Shown here: positions 1 through 7,461 of the stretch, in pieces
How the letters are laid out: each line of letters starts with the position of its first letter
Numbering within the stretch: the stretch's first letter is position 1
Assembly (NCBI GenBank): GCA_947452555.1
Contig: CANGDH010000001.1
Span: forward strand, 434,001 to 498,000
Length of the DNA stretch: 64,000 nt
Direction of reading: 5' to 3'
Source: Bacteroidota bacterium
Lineage (GTDB): Bacteria; Bacteroidota; Bacteroidia; Chitinophagales; Chitinophagaceae
The notes under the pieces: generated by a model
What the model was told of the DNA's origin: nothing
Database searches by the model: none
Seen by the model: the letters and a program-made list of their open reading frames with translations, nothing else
Made by a program: the position numbers and the translations under genes

Positions 1-1
1 A

Positions 2-1207
2 GCATTAAAACATTTAGCAACTGGAGGTACACAAGAAACCTTTAGTAAACTGGCAAGAATAGGATATGATGCAATAACGAATGCGCCGCTAATTGGAGGC
101 GCAAGAATTATTTTAAATGTACCAGCTTTTATAATTGTAGTTTTAATAACCATGTTAGTGTACAGAGGAATAAAGGAAAGTAAGAAGACTACTAACTTGA
201 TGGTCATATTTAAAATATGTGTAATCGTTTTTGTAATTATTCTTGGTTTCTTTTATGTAGATACTTCCAATTGGACTCCTTTTATGCCTAATGGATTTAA
301 AGGGGTATTAGCTGGAGTATCGGCGGTATTTTATGCTTATATAGGTTTTGACGCTATTTCAACTACTGCTGAAGAATGTAAAAATCCACAGCGTGATTTG
401 CCAAAAGGGATGATTTACTCTTTGATTATTTGCACCGTTTTATATATTTTAATTGCATTGGTATTAACTGGTATGGTTAGCTATACACAGTTAAAAGTGG
501 ATGATCCATTAGCTTTTGTTTTTGAAAAAATTGGATTACATAAAATTGGATACATTATTTCAGTTAGTGCAGTTGTGGCAACTACAAGTGTCTTGTTGGT
601 ATTTCAATTAGGACAACCAAGAATTTGGATGAGTATGAGTCGTGATGGTTTATTGCCTAAGAAGTTTTCAAAAGTGCATCCTAAATATGGGACACCTGCT
701 TTCGCAACAATTATAACCGGAATTTTTGTGGGAATACCTTCCTTATTTATGTCAATTAGTAGAATGACAGACTTGACAAGTATTGGAACTTTATTTGCCT
801 TTGTATTAGTTTGTTTTGGAGTATTAGTATTGCCTAGAATAGCCCCTTCAGTAAAACAACAAGCATTTAGATTGCCCTATATAAATGGCCAATATATCAT
901 ACCAGCACTAGCTGCTATCTTCCTATATTTTGGAAAGTCTAGAATTGAAAATGCATTTAGCATGACAGGAAGTGAAGGGTATCAGGAATTCTTATTTTTA
1001 GTTTTCGTATTTATATTAATCATAGTTGCTATAATGAGTTATATACGCAAATACTCCATTATACCCATTATTGGAGCATTATGTTGTTTGTATTTAATGA
1101 TAGAGATCCCGCCAGTTAGCTGGTTATGGTTTTTTATATGGATGACAATTGGCTTAGTAATTTATTCTTTTTACGGTCGCAAGAAAAGCTTATTAGCAAA
1201 ACAATAG
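2..1207 (+). CDS. APC-family amino acid permease, 5' end outside the window
   Basis: The reading frame is open from base 2 to the stop at 1205-1207, so about 401 residues of the C-terminal part are visible and the true start lies upstream. It encodes an inner-membrane amino acid/polyamine/organocation transporter, closest in appearance to cationic amino acid permeases of the YfnA/CAT type. The visible part holds about ten hydrophobic segments, the family stretch FYAYIGFDAISTTAEE followed by NPQRDLPKG, and a cytoplasmic loop with SRDGLLPKKFSKVHPKYGTP, all typical of this family. Such permeases import amino acids with proton motive force; the substrate cannot be told from sequence. The DUF2027/Smr gene starts 4 bases after the stop, suggesting co-transcription. 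An internal ATG at 152 is inside the transmembrane domain and is not a start. Confidence 0.9.
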   Translation, partial: ALKHLATGGTQETFSKLARIGYDAITNAPLIGGARIILNVPAFIIVVLITMLVYRGIKESKKTTNLMVIFKICVIVFVIILGFFYVDTSNWTPFMPNGFKGVLAGVSAVFYAYIGFDAISTTAEECKNPQRDLPKGMIYSLIICTVLYILIALVLTGMVSYTQLKVDDPLAFVFEKIGLHKIGYIISVSAVVATTSVLLVFQLGQPRIWMSMSRDGLLPKKFSKVHPKYGTPAFATIITGIFVGIPSLFMSISRMTDLTSIGTLFAFVLVCFGVLVLPRIAPSVKQQAFRLPYINGQYIIPALAAIFLYFGKSRIENAFSMTGSEGYQEFLFLVFVFILIIVAIMSYIRKYSIIPIIGALCCLYLMIEIPPVSWLWFFIWMTIGLVIYSFYGRKKSLLAKQ

Positions 1208-1211
1208 GAAC

Positions 1212-2240
1212 ATGAAGTATCAGGTAGGTGACGAAATTTTAGTATTGCTTAGTAATGAGGAAGGTCGAATCATTGATATAATGAATGACGAAATGGTAAT
1301 GATTGAAGTACGTGGTGTAAAGTTCCCTGCCTATATGGACCAAATTGATTTCCCCTATTTTAAAAGGTTCTCTGAGAAGAAATTATTTCCTTCCAAAGCA
1401 GCTCCTCAAAAAATTTATGTAGATCAAATACCTAAGGAGAAAATTCAAAAAAATGACAGCAAAGATGATGAGGGAATTTGGTTAAACATAGTGCCTAAAT
1501 TTAGTTTAGATGATTTTAATGATGAAGTTGTAGAAAGTTTAAAAATATTCTTATCTAATAGAACTAGAGTAGGCTATAAATTCGATTATGAGCAATTATT
1601 TGCAGGCCTTGCAGATTTTGCATTAGCCTCTACCGTCCCTCCGCATACTGACTTTTATATTCATGATATTCCATTTGCTTCGGTGAACGATAGTCTAAGT
1701 TTCTTTATTGATTTTTCTTTAATGGAACCGCATAAAAAGAAAGCAGATCATTTTGAAACTTCTGTGAAAATTAAGCCTAAGCAATTGTTTCAAAAAATAG
1801 AACAATTAAAAGAGGATAATAAAATTTCAATAAGTTATCCTTTATTTGAGACTTATCCTGACAAGGAGGAAGACAATCAAATTACAATTGATATTCTAAG
1901 GAATGCAGGTTTTAAAGTATACGATGCTTCTAAAATTAAACAACATATTCCTGCCGCGAGGACTGTTATTGATTTGCATATTGAAAAAATAGTAGACCGC
2001 CATGGTCATTTAACTAATGCAGAAATCATACAAATTCAATTGGATGAATTTGAAAAATGGTTTGAACTTGCTCAATTTAATCATTTGCCTTCCATGGTAA
2101 TTATTCATGGAGTAGGGAAAGGAAAATTGAAAGCAGAAATACACGATTTATTAAAAGTGAAGAAAGGTGTGAAGCATTTTATAAATCAATATTCTGATTT
2201 ATATGGGTATGGTGCGACCGAAGTGTTTTTTGAATATTAA
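1212..2240 (+). CDS. DUF2027 and Smr domain protein
   Basis: The 342-residue soluble protein has a DUF2027 N-terminal part (about 1-240) that begins with a small beta domain (MKYQVGDEILVLL) and a C-terminal Smr (small MutS-related) domain from about residue 250. The Smr domain shows the DLH motif (VIDLHIEKIVD) and the loop HGVGKGKLKAEIH, the positions linked to nuclease activity in Smr proteins. This fusion is widespread in Bacteroidota; the physiological role is not established, though Smr domains elsewhere act in DNA repair or in cleaving mRNA on stalled ribosomes. It follows the permease after 4 bases, and rnpB begins about 90 bases downstream. The start is the first ATG and fits the family N-terminus. 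Confidence 0.88.
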   Translation: MKYQVGDEILVLLSNEEGRIIDIMNDEMVMIEVRGVKFPAYMDQIDFPYFKRFSEKKLFPSKAAPQKIYVDQIPKEKIQKNDSKDDEGIWLNIVPKFSLDDFNDEVVESLKIFLSNRTRVGYKFDYEQLFAGLADFALASTVPPHTDFYIHDIPFASVNDSLSFFIDFSLMEPHKKKADHFETSVKIKPKQLFQKIEQLKEDNKISISYPLFETYPDKEEDNQITIDILRNAGFKVYDASKIKQHIPAARTVIDLHIEKIVDRHGHLTNAEIIQIQLDEFEKWFELAQFNHLPSMVIIHGVGKGKLKAEIHDLLKVKKGVKHFINQYSDLYGYGATEVFFEY

Positions 2241-2316
2241 TATTTATTCCCAAGTTTAGGCACTTTCTTATTCAGTACTTGATTTTACTCTTAAATTAAT
2301 TCATTTATAAAAGTTG

Positions 2317-2324
2317 TACATTTG
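2317..2324 (+). promoter_or_regulatory. TAnnTTTG -7 box of the rnpB promoter
   Basis: TACATTTG matches the Bacteroidota -7 consensus TAnnTTTG and ends 3 bases before the start of the RNase P P1 helix, which fits a transcription start near 2328-2331. I could not find a convincing TTTG -33 box at the usual 19-21 base spacing. Confidence 0.5.
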
Positions 2325-2327
2325 CAA

Positions 2328-2671
2328 TGACTACAAACCCGAACTATCGTGGCAAGTAATTGCCAAGGAAAGTCTGGACAGCTTAGAGTAACCTACCGGT
2401 GAATAGCCGGCGTCTCGCAAGGGGCAGAGAAAGTGCCACAGAAAATTACTACCTCGCAAGAGGAAAAGGTGAAAACGTGAGGTAAGAGCTCACGGATAAA
2501 TTGAGTAATCAATTTATAGGGTAAACCTTGGGTGCTGTAATGCCACGTAAAGGAACGCTTGAGAGCTACTCGCTCGAGTTCCAGGGTAGGCAGCAAGACT
2601 TCAGCAGTAATGTTGAAGCTAGATAAATGATAGTTTAGAAACAGAATCCGGCTTACGAGGCTTGTAGTTAC
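2328..2671 (+). ncRNA. rnpB: RNase P RNA, bacterial type A
   Basis: The catalytic RNA of RNase P, which trims the 5' leader of tRNA precursors. Conserved blocks are present in order: the 5' P4 strand AAGGAAAGTCTGGAC at 2365-2379, the P15 region CCGGTGAATAGCCGGCG near 2396-2412 followed by GGGGCAGAGAAAGTGCCACAG, and the 3' P4 strand ACAGAATCCGGCTTA at 2641-2655. The ends can form P1: TGACTACAA at 2328-2336 pairs with TTGTAGTTA at 2662-2670. The length of about 340 nt fits the family. Small open frames on either strand across this RNA are spurious. It lies just upstream of prfB, with two small hairpins between them. Confidence 0.95.
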
Positions 2672-2684
2672 TTTTACAAAAACA

Positions 2685-2740
2685 GGGCACGATAATCTGC
2701 CCCTTTATTAAATACTATATTAAACTCTTTTATGAGTTTA
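2685..2740 (+). terminator. two hairpins between rnpB and prfB, possible terminator
   Basis: Hairpin one is GGGCA (2685-2689) with TGCCC (2698-2702), followed by CTTTATTA. Hairpin two is a perfect 7-bp stem, TAAACTC (2721-2727) with GAGTTTA (2734-2740). Neither has a long T tract. The first could end the rnpB transcript. The second lies 20 bases before the prfB ATG and may belong to the prfB leader. Confidence 0.4.
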
Positions 2741-2760
2741 ATACTAAACTTGATCATACA

Positions 2761-3844
2761 ATGACCATTGAGCAGATAAAGCGTATGAGGGACCAAGTAA
2801 GTGTCCTGAGGAGGTTTCTTTGACGTTGAGAACCGATTACAAAAAGTAGACCAAGACAAACAAATGTCATTGTCGCCCGGTTTTTGGGATGACAATACCC
2901 GTGCAACGGGCATCATGAAAGAAATTAAGTTGAACGAATATTGGATTCACATGTATCAAAATGTGGAATCCAGTTTGGAAGACTTTGTAGTATTGTTTGA
3001 ATTCTGGAAAGCTGGAGATGCTACAGAAGCAGAAACAAAAGAAGCATATGATAAAGCTGTTCAGTCTATTGAAGAAGCAGAATTTAAAAGTACCTTAAAT
3101 AAGCCCGAAGACGAGCTTCCTGCGATCATGCAGATAAATCCAGGAGCAGGTGGAACAGAGAGCCAAGACTGGGCTGAAATGCTACTTCGTATGTATACCA
3201 TGTATGGAGAGCGACAAGGTTGGACCGTTAGCTCATTAGATTATCAAGAAGGGGATGGTGCAGGAATTAAGTCAGCAACTATTCAATTTGATGGGCCATT
3301 TGCTTTTGGATTCTTAAAAGCAGAATCTGGCGTACATCGATTGGTTAGAATTTCACCATTTGATAGTAACGCAAGACGTCATACAAGTTTTGCGTCGGTA
3401 TATGTATATCCTTTAATTGATGATACGATAGAAATTAATGTAAATCCAGCAGATATTGAATGGGAATTTTACCGAAGTGGAGGTAAAGGTGGGCAGAATG
3501 TAAATAAAGTAGAAACAGCAGTCCGTTTAAGACATGCTCCTTCTGGTATCATTGTTGAATGTCAACAATCAAGAACACAAGGAGAGAACAGAGAGATAGC
3601 AATGAAGATGTTAAAGAGTAGATTATATGAGGAAGAGATGCGTAAAAAGCAAGAAGCCTTAAATGCAAATAATGCGACCAAGAAAAAAATAGAATGGGGT
3701 AGTCAAATTAGATCCTATGTCTTCCATCCGTATAAAATGATTAAGGACCATCGAACCGATTTTGAAGTAGGTAATGTGGGGCCTGTAATGGACGGAGAAA
3801 TTGATGGTTTTATTAAAGCTTACTTGATGTCGGAAAAGGACTAG
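2761..3844 (+). CDS. prfB: peptide chain release factor 2, with programmed +1 frameshift
   Basis: RF2 releases nascent protein at UGA and UAA codons. The gene is read as 2761-2820 joined to 2822-3844, giving 360 residues, the usual size. The first 20 codons from ATG 2761 run into an in-frame TGA at 2821-2823; slipping +1 at CTT (2818-2820) continues as [10 protein letters not shown] and then the rest of the protein. The SPF motif for stop-codon recognition is at about 198-200 and the catalytic GGQ at about 243-245 ([15 protein letters not shown]). A start at ATG 2864 would lose the first 34 residues of domain 1 and is not needed once the frameshift is recognised. UGA within the message lets RF2 level control its own synthesis. 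Its stop overlaps the stop of the convergent OstA-like gene in the sequence CTAG. Confidence 0.96.
2809..2824 (+). promoter_or_regulatory. RF2 recoding site: internal SD-like AGGAGG, slippery CTT, TGA C
   Basis: AGGAGG (2809-2814), TTT (2815-2817), CTT (2818-2820), TGA (2821-2823), C. Order and spacing match the classic RF2 site, where an internal Shine-Dalgarno-like sequence three bases before CUU-UGA-C drives +1 slippage. It is one of the few strong SD-like sequences I noticed in this window. Confidence 0.95.
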
Positions 3845-5439
3845 TTTGAAGTTGGAGAAAGTATATCAAATTTAGTTTTAGGTCTTAATTCTTCCTGCCA
3901 TTTAAAACCTCTTATAATTAATTCTTCAGTAGTTACTTTTCCAATAGGATTCATACCACCTTGTAAACGGTTAATCCATTTTACTTTGGAAGGGTTGCCG
4001 TCTTTAAAAAGTATTTCAATGATTTGGGAAGCAGAATGATTTACGCCAATAAATTTTTTGGCATCGTCTAATACAAAATAGATGTTTTCAGCATTGCCTT
4101 TTGTGCGCATTTTAGTTATAGTACCGTCGTTGAACCAAACATTTAATTTATTTCCCTTTATCTGGTTATAATAATTAGTAGTATCCACTTTATTAATTGC
4201 GAACGCATTGTCAATCACATTTAATTGTTCTGGTTTCTTATTCTGGATATACATATAAATAGTATCCCCAGAAATCTGATTTCCGCTAGTCCATATGATT
4301 GGTTTGTTTAATAATCTTATAGTAGAATCGGAAAGGGAATAAAATAAGCTATCGCATTTTGCTTGTAAGGAGTCTGAATATATTTTCACATGATGAAATG
4401 CTTCAAAATATTTATTCAGACTAGAGTCTTTAATAACGCCAACGCTGTCTCTGGCTCTAGGGAATGGTCTTTTAAGGTCAGATATCTTCCCAGAATATAA
4501 AGTATCGGCTGTTACATATAAGGTGTCTTTTTCCTGTTTAATTAAGAGCAAAGGAAGCTCAGTAGCTAATAGGATACTATTATTTTTATCTGTTTTAATG
4601 TTGTTAGCCATCATATCAAAAGACAAACTGTCTTTTGACTTATAAACTGCATTGCCTCTAAACTCGCCCAAGCCTAAAGAATCGTCAATGGCCATTTCAT
4701 CCGCAATAAATGTATAAGTACTGTCGTCTATGGAAGACCTTTCGTATAAATATCCTTTTCTAGTCCCTGTGTTATAATTTCCATTACTGGTTTTAATAAT
4801 TCTTGATCCAGAAATTATTTTCGTAGGACTTATGAAATTAGCCAATTGAGAATAGGTATTGTATTCTAGTGTGTCTGTGAGAATGCTATTTTCAGGATCA
4901 TTTAATTCCACTTTATTTCTGAAGATTACATCTCTAGTAACCCCATAATAATAACCTTCCTTACTTTTTAAAATAGTTTTATTCCTTACCATTCTGCCAC
5001 CTTTAGTAAAATGTCCCAATTTTACTGAGACATCATAGTCTAGTGAATCGGTAGTTAATATTCCTTTACCGTCTGTTAACTTAACTTTCTTTCTTAAGTA
5101 AGCTTTTTTTGAGGAGCCGACATACTTTAAATAATCCGAATAAGTATGAACACTGTCCGCGTCATTAATATGAACATTTCCAAATCCTTCCAAGGTATTT
5201 AAGGTAGTGTTCAATATTAAGCTATCTCCAAATAATAAGGTTTTCCCTTGTCTTATTTTTACATGTCCCACTAAAATGAGATAGTCATTGCTATCTATTT
5301 TTTTTACATTATAAGATTCTGCAGACAAAAATTCAATAAGTTTTGAATTACTATCCATAGTAGGAGTAGTCGTTTGTTGTGCAGAAACATGTAACAAAGA
5401 CAAAATAAAAAATGATATGAATGCAATGGTTTTAATCAT
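3841..5439 (-). CDS. OstA-like (LptA/OstA superfamily) periplasmic protein
   Basis: The 532-residue protein has a cleavable signal peptide (hydrophobic run ending HVSAQ near residue 21) and then many beta-strand repeats of the OstA/LptA type, visible as recurring x[17 protein letters not shown] and [18 protein letters not shown] strands. Family members bind lipopolysaccharide and help carry it across the periplasm; the Bacteroidota version is longer than LptA and its exact role is inferred. It sits downstream of an MCE protein with an 8-base overlap and downstream of the amidase, with the LptD-like gene divergent, so an outer-membrane biogenesis locus is likely. The 3' end overlaps the prfB stop. 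Confidence 0.82.
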   Translation of the reverse strand: MIKTIAFISFFILSLLHVSAQQTTTPTMDSNSKLIEFLSAESYNVKKIDSNDYLILVGHVKIRQGKTLLFGDSLILNTTLNTLEGFGNVHINDADSVHTYSDYLKYVGSSKKAYLRKKVKLTDGKGILTTDSLDYDVSVKLGHFTKGGRMVRNKTILKSKEGYYYGVTRDVIFRNKVELNDPENSILTDTLEYNTYSQLANFISPTKIISGSRIIKTSNGNYNTGTRKGYLYERSSIDDSTYTFIADEMAIDDSLGLGEFRGNAVYKSKDSLSFDMMANNIKTDKNNSILLATELPLLLIKQEKDTLYVTADTLYSGKISDLKRPFPRARDSVGVIKDSSLNKYFEAFHHVKIYSDSLQAKCDSLFYSLSDSTIRLLNKPIIWTSGNQISGDTIYMYIQNKKPEQLNVIDNAFAINKVDTTNYYNQIKGNKLNVWFNDGTITKMRTKGNAENIYFVLDDAKKFIGVNHSASQIIEILFKDGNPSKVKWINRLQGGMNPIGKVTTEELIIRGFKWQEELRPKTKFDILSPTSN

Positions 5440-6436
5440 GCAAAATTGTATCTGCCAAAGGTTTACTTAGCGGCTTTGAATTATCTTTTTTTCCAAATAC
5501 TGAAATGCTTATGTAACGTTTTGGATGCACTTTAATATCGTCAACTAAAGTGTTTACACTTTTAAGTGTATTCTCCAATTCTAAATATACTTTTGGATCG
5601 TTCATTAATTTAGCAGCAGTGCCATTACCTGTGTTTACTTTTTGTAACGTTAAAGTTATTCCGGATAATGCTGCTTGCACATCCTTGATGGTTTTATACA
5701 AATTAGCATCCTTCAAAGATTGACTTGTGCTATCTAAATTATTAATAATATTATTTATCTTCTTATTATTTTCATTTAGGTTTTTAGTAAAACTATTTAC
5801 GTTTTCAAAAGATTGCGCAATAGAGCCATTTTCTTTTTCAACCATTGATTGAATAGATGCCATTGAGTTATCTAGCTTTTCTGTAGTTGTAGCAAGGTTA
5901 GCTAGAATAGTTTTGAAATTAGCTTTGTTATCTTCATCTAATACATTATTCACATTTCCTAAAACTCGCTCTAAAGATGAAATTGTATTTTTTATTTGCT
6001 CACCAAGCGGGGAAAGTGTATTCATAAAGTCACCTAATAAACTGGTAGCTGGAGCAGTATTGACAGTGTCTCCATTTTTTAAATAATTAGGAGACTTGCC
6101 TAATACGATACTTATACTATTTGTCCCTAATGGATTTTCTTGAATAGTAGCTACGGAATTCTTTGGTATTTTATAGACATCATTCATTTTTATAGACACC
6201 ACGATTTCCGATAAATTGTCTTTTATATTTTCAATTTCAAACACAGCACCTACTTGAAAACCATTCACGAAAACTGGATTAGAAACAATAAGACCTTTAG
6301 TATCTGTGTATTTGGCATAAATGAAAGTTCCTGACTTGAATATAGTTTTACCTCTAAGAAAGTTAAATCCAAGAATTATCAATGTAACAGCAATAACTGT
6401 TAGAGCACCTACTTTAGTTTCATTTGATACACGCAT
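5432..6436 (-). CDS. MCE/MlaD family lipid-transport protein
   Basis: The 334-residue protein has an N-terminal membrane anchor (about 7-27, VGALTVIAVTLIILGFNFL), one MCE domain (about 38-115, including YTDTKGLIVSNPVFVNGFQVG) and a long helical, Asn-rich tail (about 120-290) likely to form coiled coil. MCE proteins form hexameric rings or tubes that move phospholipids between the inner and outer membranes. No MlaE permease or MlaF ATPase gene is in the window. It overlaps the OstA-like gene by 8 bases and follows the amidase by 50 bases, so the three are probably one operon. Confidence 0.88.
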   Translation of the reverse strand: MRVSNETKVGALTVIAVTLIILGFNFLRGKTIFKSGTFIYAKYTDTKGLIVSNPVFVNGFQVGAVFEIENIKDNLSEIVVSIKMNDVYKIPKNSVATIQENPLGTNSISIVLGKSPNYLKNGDTVNTAPATSLLGDFMNTLSPLGEQIKNTISSLERVLGNVNNVLDEDNKANFKTILANLATTTEKLDNSMASIQSMVEKENGSIAQSFENVNSFTKNLNENNKKINNIINNLDSTSQSLKDANLYKTIKDVQAALSGITLTLQKVNTGNGTAAKLMNDPKVYLELENTLKSVNTLVDDIKVHPKRYISISVFGKKDNSKPLSKPLADTILHD

Positions 6437-6486
6437 TGTAATTGTTTGGGTATATTTTGGTACAAATTTAGTTAAAAAGCTGCGAT

Positions 6487-7422
6487 TTAGTTTGCGTTAC
6501 CAGTCTTTTGATTAGATAATGAAGTTTTATACCTAATAATCGCTTTTGTGATAGCTTCACAAATTTGATTCTGTCCTTCATCACTATTTAAATACTCTTC
6601 GTCTTCTGGATTAGAAATAAAACCGGTTTCAACAAGAACCGCGGGCATAGATACGGCTTGTAATACCCAAATACCTTTTGGTCTTTGTTTTGCTTCACGA
6701 CTTAATCTACCTGCATTTTTAAATTCCTCTTCTATAGTTAACGCTAAACTAGCGGCTCTTTGAAAAAATTGTTGCGTTAATAAGCTTGCCATCATCGATC
6801 TTGTAGGGTCTTCTTCATTTAACTCTTTTATCTGTTTTTCAGACTCTGAATCTAATTTTTCTACAACATCATCTACCATTTCCCCAGCAGCTTCTTTTTT
6901 CTCGTCAGACTTACCCACTCCATATATGAATGTTTCTGTACCTCTTGCCGTATTTGGAGTATAAGTTACCTTATAAGTTGGTACTTGTCTTGTCACTTTA
7001 TGCTTTTTCCCCTTCTTCTTAACGGTGTAAGTTTTAGTCGTATGACCAACTATTTCACTTTTTCTACTTGGATCTGCTGAATTAGTATGGATGCAAATGA
7101 AAAGGTCACCTTTCATTTGGTTTGCGATTTTTGCTTTCTCAACCACAGAATTATAGATATCTGTAGTCCTAGTCATCATAACCTCGACATCTGGTAAAGC
7201 TTCTTTTAAATATTGCTCTAGTTTTAAAGAAATTGCAAGTGAAACTGCAGCTTCTGTAGAAAATTTACCATAAGCTCCGGGATCTGTTCCACCATGGCCA
7301 GGGTCTATTACTATCCTTTTTAAGGATTTTGCAGCATTCTGTGTAGAACCGGCAAGGGAAAAAACAGTAAAAAGGGCAATTAAGCCAAAACGAAATGCTA
7401 AATTCAGTCTATTTTGCTTCAT
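6487..7422 (-). CDS. N-acetylmuramoyl-L-alanine amidase (Amidase_3)
   Basis: The 311-residue periplasmic zinc amidase cleaves the bond between N-acetylmuramic acid and the stem peptide of murein. It has a signal peptide (about 1-28) and the catalytic domain with VIDPGHGGTDPGA (zinc ligand His43), Glu57, FICIHTNSAD, and VLVETGFISNPEDEEYL with the catalytic Glu. Between FICIHTNSAD and GTETFIYG sits an insert of roughly 45 residues rich in Lys, His, Thr and Tyr (KKKGKKHK) that is longer than in AmiC-type enzymes. The gene is divergent from the LptD-like gene and heads the MCE/OstA-like run, suggesting a joint role in envelope maintenance. Confidence 0.93.
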   Translation of the reverse strand: MKQNRLNLAFRFGLIALFTVFSLAGSTQNAAKSLKRIVIDPGHGGTDPGAYGKFSTEAAVSLAISLKLEQYLKEALPDVEVMMTRTTDIYNSVVEKAKIANQMKGDLFICIHTNSADPSRKSEIVGHTTKTYTVKKKGKKHKVTRQVPTYKVTYTPNTARGTETFIYGVGKSDEKKEAAGEMVDDVVEKLDSESEKQIKELNEEDPTRSMMASLLTQQFFQRAASLALTIEEEFKNAGRLSREAKQRPKGIWVLQAVSMPAVLVETGFISNPEDEEYLNSDEGQNQICEAITKAIIRYKTSLSNQKTGNAN

Positions 7423-7461
7423 AATCAGTTCCTTATCGCTGTTTTAGTTATTTTTGCAGCA

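Noticed and set aside
2393..2596. 67-residue minus-strand open frame
   Set aside because: It lies fully inside RNase P RNA on the opposite strand and has no protein-like features.
2674..2916. 80-residue minus-strand open frame over the rnpB/prfB junction
   Set aside because: Antisense to the prfB start and recoding site; no support as a gene.
2864..3844. prfB starting at ATG 2864
   Set aside because: The frameshift site at 2809-2824 and the family N-terminus show that the gene begins at 2761.
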